A DNA stretch of 64,000 bases. Origin: Delphinus delphis. Lineage: Eukaryota > Chordata > Mammalia > Artiodactyla > Delphinidae. Both the position numbers and the translations under genes were made by a program. The stretch lies in assembly GCF_949987515.2 (NCBI RefSeq), contig NC_082689.1, forward strand, positions 10,469,501 through 10,533,500, written 5' to 3'. Below are positions 1-11,690 of the stretch, piece by piece. Every line of letters begins with the position of its first letter. Positions within the stretch are counted from its first letter, which is position 1. The notes below the pieces were generated by a model. That model ran no database searches, had not been told where the DNA came from, and worked only from the letters and a program-made list of their open reading frames with translations.

Positions 1-190
1 AAAAATAAAATGGGAAATTATAGGTCTACATGCCAGGCTCTGGGGTTCAGTTTTTGTCAAGGTGGCAGCTGGAGATCAGGGAACAATTTACCTGCGGGCG
101 GGATGGGTGGAGGGCGAAAGGATGTTCTATCAAGAAGCAGCATGTAAGAGTTTCAGACTTAAGCCATTTATTATGTTCTTGATCACATAG
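1..190. other. Unassigned flank before the L1 insertion
   Basis: I recognise no gene or repeat here. The last 11 bases (TGATCACATAG, 180-190) are the left copy of the target-site duplication of the L1 that follows. Confidence 0.5.
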
Positions 191-230
191 TTTTATGGTT
201 TTTTTGTTGTTTTTTTGTTGTTTCTTTTTT

Positions 231-420
231 TGCGGTACACGGGCCTCTCACTGTTGTGGCCTCTCCCCTTGCGGAGCACAGGCTCCGGTGGCGCAGGCTC
301 AGCGGCCATGGCTCACGGGCCCAGCCGCTCCGCGGCATGTGGGATCTTCCCGGACCGGGGCACGAACCCGTGTCGCCTGCATCGGCAGGCGGACCCTCAA
401 CCACTGCGCCACCAGGGAAG
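231..420 (-). mobile_element. CHR-type SINE (young type), inserted in the L1 tail
   Basis: The minus strand reads as a full CHR SINE: head CTTCCCTGGTGGCGCAGTGG, then a tRNA-derived body, then GCGTACCGC-like tail. It lies between two T-rich blocks of the L1 tail, so it inserted after the L1. The reading frames here are SINE read-through, not genes. Confidence 0.92.
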
Positions 421-430
421 ATGTTTTTTT

Positions 431-2340
431 AATGTCTTTATTGGAGTATAATTGCTTTACAATGTCGTGTTAGTTTCTGCTTTATAACAAAGTGCATTAG
501 CTATAAGTATACATGTATCCCCCATCCCCTCCCTCTTGCGTCTCCCTCCCACCCTCCCTATCCCACCCCTCTAGGTGGTCACAAAGCACCGAGCTGATCT
601 TCCTGTGCTGTGTGGCTGCTTCTCAGTAGCTATCTATTTTACATTTGGTAGTGTATATATGTTCATGGCACTCTCTCACTTCGTTCCAGCTTACCCTTCC
701 TGTTCCCCGTGTCCTCAAGTCTATTCTGTAGGTCTGCATCTTTATTCCTGTCCTGCCCCTAGGTTCTTCAGAACATTTTCTTTTCTTTTTTTTTTTTAGA
801 TTCCATATATGTGTGTTAACGTACGGTATTTGTTTTTCTGTTTCTGACTTACTTCACTCTGTATGACAGTCTCTAGGTCCATCCACCTCACTACAAATAA
901 CTCAATTTCATTTCTTTTAATGGCTGAGTTATATTCCATTGTATATATGTGCCACATCTTCCTTATCCATTCATCTGTCAATGGACACTTAGGTTGCTTC
1001 CATGTCCTGGCTATTGTAAATACAGCTGCAATTACTATTGTGATACATGACTGTTTTTGAATTATGGTTTTCTCAGGGTAATGCCCAGTAGTGGGATCGC
1101 TGGGTCGTATGGTAGTGCTATTTTTGGTTTTTTAAGGAACCTCCATACTGTTCTCCATAGTGGCTGTATCAAGTTACATTCCCACCAACAGTGCAAGAGG
1201 GTTCCCTTTTCTCCACACCCTCTCCAGCATTTATTGTTTGTAGAATTTCTGATGATGTTCATTCTGATTGGTGGGAGGTGGTACCTCATTGTAGTTTTGA
1301 TTTGCCTTTCTCTAATGATTAGTGATGTTGAGCATTCTTTCTTGTGTTTGTTGGCAATCTGTATACCTTCTTTGGAGAAATGTCTATTTAGGTCTTCTGC
1401 CCATTTTGGGATTGGGTTGTTTGTTTTTTGGATAGTAAACTACATGAGCTGTTTGTAAATTTTGGAGATTAATCCTTTGTCAGTTGCTTCATTTGCAAAT
1501 ATTTTATCCCATTCTGAGGGTTGTCTTTTCGTCTTGTTTATGGTTTCTTTTGCTGTGCAAAAGCTTTTAAGTTTCATTAGGTCCCATTTGTTTATTTTTG
1601 TTTTTATTTCCATTTCTCTAGGAGGTGGGTCAAAAAGGATCTTGCTATGATTTATGTCATAGAGTGCTCTGCCTATGTTTTCCTCTAAGAGTTTTCTACT
1701 GTCTGGCCTTAAATTTAGGTCTTTAATCCATTTTGAGTTTATTTTTATGTATGGTGTTAGGGAGTGTTCTAATTTCATTCTTTTACAAGTAGCTGTCCAG
1801 TTTTCCCAGAACCATTTATTGAAGAGGCTGTATTTTCTCCATTATATGTTCTTGCCTCCTTTGTCATAAATTAGGTGACCATATGTGCATGGGTTTATCT
1901 CTGGGCTTTCTATCCTATTCCATTGATCTATATTTCTGTTTTTGTGCCAGTACCATACTGTCTTCATGACTGTAGCTTTGTAATATAGTCTGAAGTCAGG
2001 GAGCCTGATTCCTCCAGCTCCATTTTTCTTTCTCAAGATTGCTTTGGCAATTCGGGATCTTTGCATTTCCATACAAAGTTTGAATTTTTTTGTTCTAGTT
2101 CTGTGAAAAATGCCAGAGGTAGTTTGATAAGGATTGCACTGAATCTTTAGATTGCTTTGGGGAGTATAGTCAGTTTCACAATGTTGATTCTTCCAATCCA
2201 AAAACATGGTATATCTCTCCATCTGTGTCTCATCTTTAATTTCTTTCATCAGTGTCTTATAGCTTTCTGCATACTGGTCTTTTGTCTCCTTAGGTAGGTT
2301 TATTCCTAGGCATTTTATTGTTTTTGTTGCAATGGTAAAT
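431..2340 (-). pseudogene. L1 ORF2 C-terminal half and 3' UTR (broken)
   Basis: The minus strand encodes the end of L1 ORF2p, the reverse transcriptase/endonuclease protein, split over several frames. The segment at 1842-2375 covers the region after the RT catalytic core. The one at 1440-1778 covers the thumb/linker region. The one at 1062-1289 contains the C-terminal cysteine motif (CWRGCG...LLHCWWEC, about 1176-1229). The one at 796-981 holds the last residues, including WIRKMWHIYTMEY. Frameshifts and stops separate these blocks. The L1 3' UTR runs from about 795 down to 431 and ends in the tail. Confidence 0.9.
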
Positions 2341-3674
2341 GGCAATCCTACCTCAAGAAACAAGAAACATCTCAAATAAACAACCTAACCTGACATCTAA
2401 AGCAATTAGAAAAAGAAGAGCAAAAAATCCCAAAGTTAGCAGGGGAGAAGAAATCATAAAGATCAGATCAGAAATAAATGAAAAAGAAATGAAGGAAATT
2501 ATAGCAAAGATCAATAAAACTAAAAGCTGGTTCTTTGAGAAGATAAGCAAAATTGATAAACCATTAGCCAGACTCATCAAAAAAAAAAAAGGGGGGAAGA
2601 CTCAAATCAACAGAATTAGAAATGGAAAAGGAGAAGTAACAACTGACACTGCAGAAATGCAAAGGATTATGAGAGATTACTACAAGCAACTATATGCCAA
2701 TAAAATGGACAACGTGGAAGAAATGGAGAAATTCTTAGAAAAGCACAACCTTCTGAGACCGAATCAGGAAGAAACAGAAAATATAAACAGACCAATCACA
2801 AGCACTGAAATTGAGACTGTGATTAAAAATCTTCCAACAAACAAAAGCCCAGGACCAGATGGCTTCACAGACAAATTCTATCAAACATTTAGAGAAGAGC
2901 TAACACCTATCCTTCTCAAACTCTTCCAAAATATAGCAGAGAGAAGAACACTCCCAAACTCATTCTACAAGGCCACCATCACCCTGATACCAAAACCAGA
3001 CAATGATGTCACTAAGAAAGAAAACTACAAGCCAATATCACTGATGAACATAGATGCAGAAATCCTCAACAAAATACTAGCAAACAGAATCGAACAGCAC
3101 ATTAAAAGGATCATACACCATGATCAAGTGGGGTTTAACCCAGGAATGCAAGGATTCTTCAATATATGCATATCAATCATTGTGATACACCATATTAAAA
3201 ATTGAAGGAGAAAAACCATATGATCATCTCAATAGATGCAGAAAAAGCTTTTGACAAAATTCAACACCGATTTATGATAAAAACCCTGCAGAAAGTAGGC
3301 ATAGAGGGAACTTACCTCAACATAATAAGGGCCATATATAACAAACTCACAGCCAACATCGTTCTCAATGGTGAAAAACTGAAACCATTTCCTCTAAGAC
3401 CAGGAGCAAGACAAGGTTGTCCACTCTCACCACTGTTATTCAATAGAGTTTTGGAAGTTTTCACCACAGCAATCAGAGAAGAAAAAGAAATAAAAGGAAT
3501 CCAAATCAGAAAAGAGGAAGTAAAGTTGTCACTGTTTGCAGATGACATGATACTATACATAGAGAATCCTAAAGATGCTACCAGAAAACTACTAGAGCTA
3601 ATCAATGAGTTTGGTAAAGTAGCAGGATACAAAATTACTGCACAGAAATCTCTTGTATTCCTATACACTAATGA
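2341..3674 (+). pseudogene. L1 ORF2 reverse-transcriptase domain, inverted segment
   Basis: This plus-strand block encodes the linker and the reverse transcriptase of L1 ORF2p. The frame opens about 2339, shifts near 3200 and ends after 3674. Visible RT landmarks are NKSPGPDGF (near 2840-2870), the [12 protein letters not shown] block (about 3409-3445) and the catalytic FADD (3535-3546). The apurinic endonuclease domain is absent because the insertion is 5' truncated. A frameshift near 3200 and the loss of both ends make it non-functional. The two frames (288 and 163 residues) are unusually long for relics, which suggests a fairly recent insertion. Confidence 0.92.
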
Positions 3675-3685
3675 TGATCACATAG

Positions 3686-4109
3686 AATTTTAATTCTACA
3701 CTAGCATGTGGGGTAGAAATGTAAGAAGAGAGAAAATGGAAGAAGTATAAGAGAAAGAAAGAGTAAGGTATTAGGGGGCCATTGGTAGACTGAAATATTC
3801 ACATAAAGGAAGACCGCCTTGTCCCACACCTCTTAATCCAGAAAATGCATTTTCTGATAAGTCATCCAAAACGTATGAGGGAATGTAAGCATACAATGTT
3901 TATATTTAAAGTAAATTTCTTCAGTTCTTGGAGGAATTTTCCAATGTTTACAAGAATCACTTATTTACACACCTCTAATTATGTAACTATAACCATAAAG
4001 TCCCCTAAATTAATGTAAAATATTTTAATATAATCATATTTAACTTTTATTCATTGTTCATTGTGCTGTTTTGAATGTCTTACTTTTATCACTAATTTCT
4101 TCCTCAGAC
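3686..4109. other. Unassigned AT-rich sequence
   Basis: I see no gene and no repeat that I can name here. Confidence 0.4.
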
Positions 4110-4240
4110 CCTCCCTATGAAGACATAATAGGCTCTTTTACTATGTCTGTTTTATAGACGAGAACACTGAGCCATGGTGTAGATGAGGAACTTACTCAAA
4201 ATGGTAAAGAAGTCTCAGGAATAGACTTGCAGATATGAAT
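4110..4240 (-). repeat. MIR-like SINE fragment
   Basis: The stretch reading 'tttatagacgagaacactga' followed by a diverged 'lost-in-core' segment matches the antisense of the MIR core (bases for a gene-like table: none). It is strongly diverged. Confidence 0.5.
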
Positions 4241-4649
4241 GCATTAGAAGATGGAGAACATTATTAGATCCAAGAAATTTGACAGTGCTACAATAGTATT
4301 ATACACAGTCCGTCTAAATAAGTGGGTGAACTTTGGGGACTTAGTAGAGTTTGTCCTTGAACTTGGTTAGGCACTAGATTTCTTTTTCTACTGTGATTGG
4401 GTTACTAGAAAGGGTTGTTTCTTAGAATAAACCACTTTGTCACATTCAGTGAAAAAGTTGACCATCCAGTTTTTTCTTTTAATTTTTTTTTGTTGTTATT
4501 GTTTTTGGTGAGGTATACTTGTTGGAAAAATAGACACTCAGAATACCCAGTGCTTGGTCACACCCATTCAAGAGCAAATGGGATAGCTCTTCACTTTAGA
4601 AAGAAGGACGTCAGCAGAATTTTCCCAGGGGTTCTAATCCAGGTAGGCT

Positions 4650-5150
4650 GAGCAGTGAGTGGTTCATTCATACACTTATTCGTCAAATAATGTTTGGATA
4701 CCTATTATACATCAGACACTCTTTTAAGTATTAGGAATAAAAATATGCATAACATTAAAACCTTTATAATTGCCATAGCCTGTTCCCTTAAAGAGCTCAG
4801 TTCACTGAGGAGATGAACTTGGAAACAGGAGGATGATCGGAGACTGAAGAATATGTAACGTTACCATGAGGGACTTCCCTGGTGGTCCAGGGTTTAAGAC
4901 TTCATGCTCCCAATACAGGGGGCATGGGTTTGATCCCTTGTCAGAGATCTAAGGTCCCGCAAGCTGCCCTGGCGTGACCAAAAAAAAAAAAAAAAAAAAA
5001 AAAATAGCCTTACCACGAGAGCTGGGGTGGCAATGAGAAGTGGAAAGCATTTCAGGTAGTCTGGACTGTATGGGAAAAATGCACTGATGAAAAACTATGT
5101 AAAACGACTAGAGATCAGTTAGAAAGGATTCAGGGTGATTTTGGAGATGA
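4650..5150 (-). repeat. L2 LINE 3' fragment, split by a SINE
   Basis: The block beginning 'cattcatacacttattcgtc' and continuing through 'catcagacactcttttaag' matches the reverse complement of the L2 3' end. A SINE at 4871-5004 interrupts it. The right part (5020-5150) is a weaker match. Confidence 0.55.
4871..5004 (+). mobile_element. Older CHR-type SINE with target-site duplication
   Basis: The head GGACTTCCCTGGTGGTCCAG, a short tRNA-like body and a 24-base A tail identify a short SINE of the older cetartiodactyl/cetacean type. TTACCATGAG (4861-4870) and TTACCACGAG (5010-5019) flank it as a target-site duplication with one mismatch. Confidence 0.88.
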
Positions 5151-5309
5151 CTTATCTATTACTGACACTAGACATGACATTCTAGGGCCCCATCTGCTAT
5201 TGTCCTATTATATATATTCAAGACAGCTTCCTTTCTCCAATACTCCCTACCACCTAAACAAACCTGGAACAGCTTCTTCCCTTCCCCACAGCCCCTTTGG
5301 TTAGAATAT

Positions 5310-5540
5310 GCTATATTCAATCAGGGCTTACTATGACTCAGGCAAAGAGCTAAGCACTTTCATTCGTTACCTCATTCATCTTTAGAAAACTTCTACAAAG
5401 TGGTTTTCTTTATGATGACTCTTTCACCAACAATGCAATCCTAAAGAAGAACATTTCAAGATGTCTTAGTTAATAAATAGCGCAACTGGGACTCAAAACC
5501 ACATCTATTTAACACTAAAGTCTATGTTCTTAAATTGTCA
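5310..5540 (-). repeat. MIR SINE
   Basis: 'aagcactttcattcgttacc' and the downstream 'gcaactgggactcaaaacca' match the antisense MIR consensus in order. Divergence is high. Confidence 0.6.
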
Positions 5541-5589
5541 CTCTTCTGCCCTCCCTAAGAAGAAGCTAAGCCTTTTGTGATATTTCCTC

Positions 5590-5700
5590 TTCCAGTCCTT
5601 GTAAAAATGCAAATTGTGACTATTACAGGTGAACGATTTCACAGAGTGAGTGGACAGCCTTAGTGTTGATGCTTGGAGAAGGTAACAAATTCTCTTTTCA
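5590..5700 (+). repeat. Unnamed dispersed segment, copy 1
   Basis: This segment resembles 7395-7500: both contain a 'ttacaggtga..gatttcac' core and end in 'aacaaattctctt'. I do not recognise the family. Confidence 0.4.
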
Positions 5701-5952
5701 AAAATAAACATGTTGGTTATTTCAAACCAATTTTATCTGGTTAAAATAAAAGGGGGTGCTCCATAGTGTAAATATCTTTGTATCGCACACCCCAATGAAG
5801 AGAAAGGACTCTGATTCCCATGAGTCCTCTTCACCCACAAGAATGCACATGACAATTTTTATCTCATGCTCCTTATTATCTAGTAGATATCATCTATTAT
5901 TCTGTTGTAGAAACATACACATAAATTACAGATATAAATACAGATAGTCTAT

Positions 5953-5985
5953 TTATATATATATATGTATATATATATATATAGT
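5953..5985. repeat. (TA)n microsatellite
   Basis: The tract is TA dinucleotides with a few interruptions. Confidence 0.85.
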
Positions 5986-6129
5986 CTATTTTTATACTAT
6001 ACCTTATTATATGATAGACATATGCCAGAGACTCAAACAGCAATGCTTCACTTTTGGGTTATCTTGCAATTCAAAACCTCAAAAACTATTGAAGATTTGC
6101 AGTCAGCAAATCAGTATGGAAAGAAAAGG

Positions 6130-6240
6130 AGACCTGAGTTTTGGTTTCAGATCTTCAACTAACTAACTCTGTAGGTGGTTACTTTGAGCGTCAATTTCCT
6201 AATCTATGGGATGTGGAGAATACACAATTTCTAACGTCTT
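6130..6240 (+). repeat. Possible MIR fragment
   Basis: 'gtcaatttcctaatctatgg' resembles the MIR core 'cctcatctgtaaaatggg' region. The match is weak. Confidence 0.35.
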
Positions 6241-7394
6241 TTTCAATTTCCAGAGTGCAGTCATTCTAATGGTTTAGCGGTTTCCATGCCCTGGTTGTTA
6301 AAAAGCAACTCAGAGGCCTTTCTGTTAGTATAGCTGATGAGCAGTTAATTCTTTTCTTTAATCTTGGCCAGAATGGAGTAAGTCGCTAATGTCTAGTAAA
6401 TCTGAAAGAATGAGAAACAAGACTGGGTTTTAATGGGTAAGGAACAACCTAGATGATCCAAGTCTGAATGGGTCCGGGAATAAGCTTCCTGGTGGTTAGG
6501 AAGAAGAATGAGGACAACAGGGAAAATTATAAAGCTCTGCATACAGTGACTTGGTCCCAGATTGATCCTGAAGCTTCCACTCGGTTGGTGAAACGACAGT
6601 GCTGCCTTGAGTAGCCAGACAGGCAGCAACCTGGATGTCTCCATGTGCCTGCAGAGATACTAAGTAAACTCATCCGTGGAAAATGAAAGGAAAATTCAAT
6701 TTAATTGAATGGCAACTCCCTTTCAATGAAGAGGGAGAAAAGCAGACATCCTTAGGTCTCTCAGTCATATCCTGAGGGGAGGGTTATTTATAATCAGTCA
6801 AGGCAGGATTTTCTATCTTTAGGCTTTGGAAAAAGTGCAATGTAAATGAAAGATGAGCCTCCTTTCTGTCACGGGGATAATATATGCTACAGTTTGCAGA
6901 AGTTGATGGAGCAGTTTGAAAGAAGTTATAATTGACTTGAGCCAATAGCACACAAAGCACAGCTCCAGCTTCTACTGCTACCAGGTAATTATTTGATACA
7001 TTTCAGGCTTGGTGAACAATCTTGGGGGCCATAAACAAGTACTGAGTTCAGTCTCATTCTCTGCAGAGCTCACAAACAGGGTTTATCTCCCCTACGTAAA
7101 AAATGTTAGACGTGCTTCCTTACCGTGTACAAAGATGTAATTCAGCAGCCTGAGAACACATGAAACTCAGGTTGGCGGCAGATGCTTAAGCAATTTATAA
7201 ATAGCACCACAAATCCTTCCTTACATTTCAGCCTTTGCATTAAGGTAGGTTCTTGTTATTTTGTGGTGGTTTTAGAAAGTGACTATCATTTCCAAGTTCA
7301 GCTTTAAGGAGCACACTGGTCGATCATTTAGTTTAGAGTTCATGTTCAGGGAGATGAATTGATTCACTACTTCACAAACACTGGAAAGAAACAA
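6241..7394. other. Unassigned sequence
   Basis: No gene and no nameable repeat. The reading frame at 6393-6644 (minus) shows no recognisable domain or splice context. Confidence 0.4.
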
Positions 7395-7500
7395 AATGCT
7401 TTGGTAAAAACAGCAAATTACAGACTGTTACAGGTGAGTGATTTCACTAAGTTAAATGGAAAGTGAGTGCCCATGCCTGGTGAGAGCAACAAATTCTCTT
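7395..7500 (+). repeat. Unnamed dispersed segment, copy 2
   Basis: This is the partner of 5590-5700, about 1.8 kb downstream and in the same orientation. Confidence 0.4.
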
Positions 7501-7969
7501 GTTCCATCTTATGGAAATGCTTTGGTAAGCAAACATTTAAAATTATGCTTTTGTATATGCTAACTATGAAGAGTCTATCTGTCACTCCAAAATGATTTGA
7601 AGTTTACAACATAGGAAATAACAGTAAAATGAATATAGTAGACACAGAATGTGAGAACCAAGGGAGAAAGGAAAACTCAAATGAGTCAACTTAAGGGTCC
7701 AGGGAGTTAGTGTGACCAGCGTTAAGTTGGGCACTGAGCTTTCTGGCACCTGGGTAGTGTTTATTCACTGTCTACTCTAGACCCAGCTCTGAACTGGCTT
7801 TGTGCTACTGGGGAAAAGCTAAAATGCTATTAACAGCCGTTTAGCTCAAGCCTTCTCTCTTTGTCTATGTGTAAACATTTGGCCATTTCACTCTTTATAA
7901 ACACTTTCACTACAAAGAGTGTGATTGCAATAAACCATGCAGTGCACTAAACACTAAATATGTGTTATT

Positions 7970-8300
7970 TTAGAAAAATATTTAATTTTTTCAACGGTTA
8001 ATACATGACATGGCACGACGTTCAAAAACATAGAGCAGCATGCCGCAAAACGTCCCCCTTACTCCTGTATACCCTTACCTACCCAGTTATCTCTCCAAGT
8101 ACCAGGTCTTTTTTTTTTTCAGTATATTTCGCAGAAGTAAGTATATACATGTGTGTGTCTATAGTCCATTAATTATTTTACACTAATGGTGGAATCTATA
8201 TACATATTCTGAACTTTGCCTTTTCCATTTAAATTTACATCCTGAGGAGTGTTCCAACTGCTACCTGGGGAGCTGCCTCATTCTCATTATAAGACTAATT
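7970..8300 (-). repeat. Old L1 (L1M-type) 3' fragment
   Basis: 'agagctgcctcattct'-like text (here 'ggagctgcctcattctcatt') and the preceding pyrimidine-rich block match the antisense of old L1M 3' ends. It is strongly diverged. Confidence 0.5.
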
Positions 8301-8309
8301 ATTATATCA

Positions 8310-8556
8310 TGGTGAGACAGCATAGTATGGTGGTCAAACTCTGAACTTGGAATACGTTTCTCCTGAATTCAAATACCAGTCCTGTCACTCAATATATGTG
8401 TCATCTTGGGCATGTTACTTAACTTCTTGTCTCATATGTAAAATGGGATAGTAGTAGTATTGTACAGTAGTAGTATTGTTGGGAAATTATGTGAGGTAGT
8501 ATATGTAATATATATACGTATATGTAGAGCACTTAGAATAGTATGTGGTTCAACCA
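8310..8556 (+). repeat. MIR SINE, nearly full length
   Basis: The order 'gacagcatagtatggtggtc', then a tRNA-like 'gaattcaaataccagtcctg', then 'tgttacttaacttcttgtct' and 'tgtaaaatgggata' follows the MIR consensus on the plus strand. A short 'agtagtattgt' duplication lies inside (about 8450-8480). Confidence 0.75.
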
Positions 8557-8649
8557 AAGATATATATAATTATTTATTCACTTAGACATTTTGAAATTTT
8601 TGTATTGATTTGTATTAATGTTCTTTAAACGTTAAGGGCCATACCTTAT

Positions 8650-10420
8650 TGCTTAAAAAAATTTTTTTTATTGAGGTATAATTGACATATGACATTATAT
8701 TTGTTTCAGGTATACAAATAATGATTCAATATTTGTATATATTGTGAAATGTTCACAACAATAAGTCTAGTTAACATCCATCACCATATGTAGTTACAAA
8801 ATTATTTTTTCTTGTGATGAGAAATTTAAAGATTTATTCTCTTAGCAAATTCCAAATATACAATACAGTAATATTAACTATAGTCACTAGGCTGTACATT
8901 ACATCCCATGACTTATTTTATAACTGGAAGTTATAAACCTTTTGACTCCCTTCACCCATTTCACCCACCCCTCTGGCAACTACCAACCACTAATCTGTTC
9001 TCTGTATCTAGGAAGTAGGGGATTTTTGGTTGTTAGTGCTTTTTAGATTCCACATATAAGTGAAATCATATGGTACTTGTCTTTCTCTGTCTGACTTATT
9101 TCACTTAGCATAATGTGCTTTAAACATTAAAGACCATAGTTTATTACTTTTCTATATTTTATTTTTGTCTTTATCTTTATGATAATTTTTACCATGTAGA
9201 CATTTTTGGGTTTATATATTTCAAATAGTCAGCTTTTGCAATTATTTTTCCTGGATTTTGTATCTGATTTAGAAATGCCTTTTCTACTAGTACACACACT
9301 GTAATTTCATGGTTCTACTTTTCACACTTAAAATTTGGGTCCATCTAAATTTTATTGCAGAGTGATACAGTGATTCAGTGTTGGTTAGATGGCTAACCAA
9401 TTCCCTCATCACCATTTACTAAATAATTTCTATTTTTTCTACTGATAGAAATACGCTAAAACAAAATCCTTCATGTATTTGTTTCTATTTATATATTCTG
9501 TCTTTGATCTATCGATCCATTCACAATAAGACACTCTAGTAATCCATTAGGCTTTATAATGCAATTCATTAACCTCACTCAGATATTATGTGGATAGTTT
9601 TCCTTGTTGATTTTTCTGTATCAACTTTAGAATTTGCTTGTCTGTTTTTTTAAGGTCTAGTCATTTTCTTGGGAAAGTTATAAATTCACAGGTTAAATTA
9701 GAAAGAGTTGGTAGCTTGATGACACTGAGTTTTCTTATCTAAGATTATGATACATATTTTCTTTAAGTCTTTGGGTACCTAAGTAGTGTTTTAAAGTTTT
9801 CTTAATATGGGTTTTCATATTTCTTATAACATTTGGTCTTTGATAATTTACTTTCTTTTTTGTAACTGTTGCTTTCATTATACCGACTGATTCTTGTTTT
9901 AATATATGATACAGATATAGCTACCGATACATAGATTCTACTGATTTGATTACTTCTAATGATTTTTTGAGTTTCTTGAGTTTTCTGAGTAAATGATCAT
10001 ATCATCTGCAACTGATGATACTTGTATCCATATCCTTTCCACTTTTTATACCTCAATTCTTTTTCCATTGATAGTGGTATCTCAGTTTTCAAGAGGAAAT
10101 TTTCCACTGCTCCTCACTTTGTGTAATTCAGACCTTTAGTTTGATAAAGACATATTAAAGGCTTATCTTTCTCTTACTATGGTTTAAATTTTTTTCCTAT
10201 AAATAATGGGTGTTGAAATTTTTACTTTTGAACAAATTATTATAGTGAATTATGTTAATATATTTTTATCAGTGAGCCATACTTATACTGCAAGAATAAA
10301 GACCACTAGATTATTTTGTATTATTGTACTCTTAATGTGCTGCTGAATTTCCTCCACTAATAGTCTGTTGAGAATTGTTTTGAATACACTTTTAGGTGGG
10401 TACTTTTTTGATCATTGCAC
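8650..10420 (-). repeat. Old L1 (L1M-type) 3' UTR and ORF2 remnant
   Basis: From 8660 'ttattgaggtataattgaca' to about 9115 the text is a clear antisense L1 3' UTR. From 9115 to about 10420 the sequence follows antisense L1 ORF2 loosely, for example 'tctgtctttgatctatcgat' (about 9497) and 'tctgttgagaattgttttga' (about 10363). Reading frames are destroyed. Confidence 0.7.
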
Positions 10421-11360
10421 ATATATAAGTTAAATTCCTCCTAGACCTACCATTTTCAGGAGGCTCATGGGAATAAGGGCACTAGCCATGTTTTAGGCTA
10501 GCAGAAATTCTTTTATGATGTATAATTTTATATGAGAGTGAACTTAGTGCTATTCTTCCCAATCCCTCAGATTGGTAGCAGCAGCATTGCTCATCATGCA
10601 GTGTATGTCTCCTCTCACTTCTCCATTGGCAGACCGCTTCCTACAAATAGGGTGTATCTGCGTGATGTCGCTTACTGTCCACTTTTCTTTTATCCTCTTT
10701 GTATCAGTGTGGATTCAGGGCAGCTTCCACCTCCACCACAAGTCTGCTCTCCTCCTTCCATTCTTCAGTTGTTGGTTGCTTTCTCAAGGTCTGCATCTTG
10801 GTCCTCTCTGCTTCTTCAGCAACCTTGTATGACCTTCCCTTCCTCTGCCTGCCCTTTCCTCATAGTTTGTTCTCTGGCGTGAAAGACGTCTCTTGGTTTC
10901 TTTAGCTGTGAATGTATGCACTGTATTTGTCCTCCTGGATGTCTGGTTAACATCATCTTCACCACCATGGTCAAATCCCAAGAGCAATATTTTTATTGTT
11001 ATTAAATCCTAATTCTGACAACCAATGTGGGTGTGGGCACATGACCCTGTGAAAGAAATATTTCCTTTTCCCTGTTGGTATGAGAAGCCAAGGCTCATCA
11101 TTTCCCCTTTTCTCAGTCATATAATATTGTACATTAAAGAAAAAGATTGCCACATTCATCATTAAACAGTCAGCTCTATCTCCATCTTCTGCTCCTTTCC
11201 TGCCCTGGGACGTCTGTCAGGGGAGAAATCACCTCCCCTTGTCCTTCTTCGCCACTGATTTGGCTATTTCTAGCCTGCATGCAATATTTATAAGATAAAA
11301 TGTCAGTGGAATTTGATCTAACTCACCCTGTAAAGAATGTCACCAGAAACTGGACAAATA
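10421..11360. other. Unassigned sequence with overlapping chance frames
   Basis: Several overlapping frames of 60-116 codons lie at 10532-11162 on both strands. None shows a recognisable domain, and they compete with each other, so I do not call a gene. Confidence 0.4.
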
Positions 11361-11369
11361 CTTTCTCAG

Positions 11370-11570
11370 GCCCTTTCATGCCTGGCAGCATCTACATTGT
11401 CTGAGATGCACATCCACTCTCTTCCTTTTCCAGAGCTTCCTTATCTTTCAAAGCTCAGCAAACATCCTGTCCTTTTAAAAAGACTTCTCTGACTGCGAAG
11501 CACACAGAGAAGCCTCTCTTCTCTGAGTTCTTTAATTCCTTCTTTCCTTTCTTCTATGGTGATATGCTGA
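11370..11570 (+). repeat. L2 LINE 3' fragment
   Basis: 'tctttcaaagctcagcaaac' followed by 'aaaaagacttctctgactgc' matches the L2 3' region on the plus strand. Confidence 0.5.
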
Positions 11571-11574
11571 GGGA

Positions 11575-11690
11575 GCTAAAAACATGCATCTAGAGACAGA
11601 CTGCATGCACTGGAGTCTCAGTTCTGCAACTCACCAGCTGGAGAACCTTGAGGACTAAGCTCTGTGTCCTAATCTAAAATAGAGGACAAT
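11575..11690 (+). repeat. MIR fragment
   Basis: 'ctggagtctcagttctgcaa' and 'ctcaccagctggagaacctt' match the MIR core. Confidence 0.5.

Larger units (their letters stand above)
191..3674. mobile_element. 5'-inverted (twin-primed) L1 LINE insertion
   Basis: This is one L1 retrotransposon copy in two oppositely oriented blocks. Positions 421-2340 carry the 3' half of ORF2 and the 3' UTR on the minus strand. Positions 2341-3674 carry the preceding part of ORF2 on the plus strand. The two blocks are almost contiguous in an L1: the plus block ends near residues FLYTN and the minus block begins near PFTIAT, which normally follows shortly after. The exact 11-mer TGATCACATAG flanks the whole at 180-190 and 3675-3685, as expected of a target-site duplication. 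The A-rich tail, read as T-rich, occupies about 191-230 and 424-431, and a CHR SINE sits inside it. The element lacks the 5' UTR, ORF1 and the ORF2 endonuclease domain, so it is dead. Confidence 0.92.

Noticed and set aside
231..420. A tRNA gene
   Set aside because: The tRNA-like part belongs to a SINE with the characteristic tail, present in many copies, and not to a stand-alone tRNA.
183..473. Reading frames of 73-92 codons on both strands
   Set aside because: They lie in a CHR SINE. The same peptides recur at 12.1, 22.8, 24.8, 29.9, 44.4, 46.1 and 53.9 kb.
2339..3693. A possible functional reverse transcriptase gene
   Set aside because: It is the inverted part of a truncated L1, with a frameshift near 3200, no endonuclease domain and no start region.
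10532..10987. Overlapping frames up to 116 codons
   Set aside because: Three plus-strand frames and one minus-strand frame overlap, none has a domain, and no promoter or splice sites support any of them.
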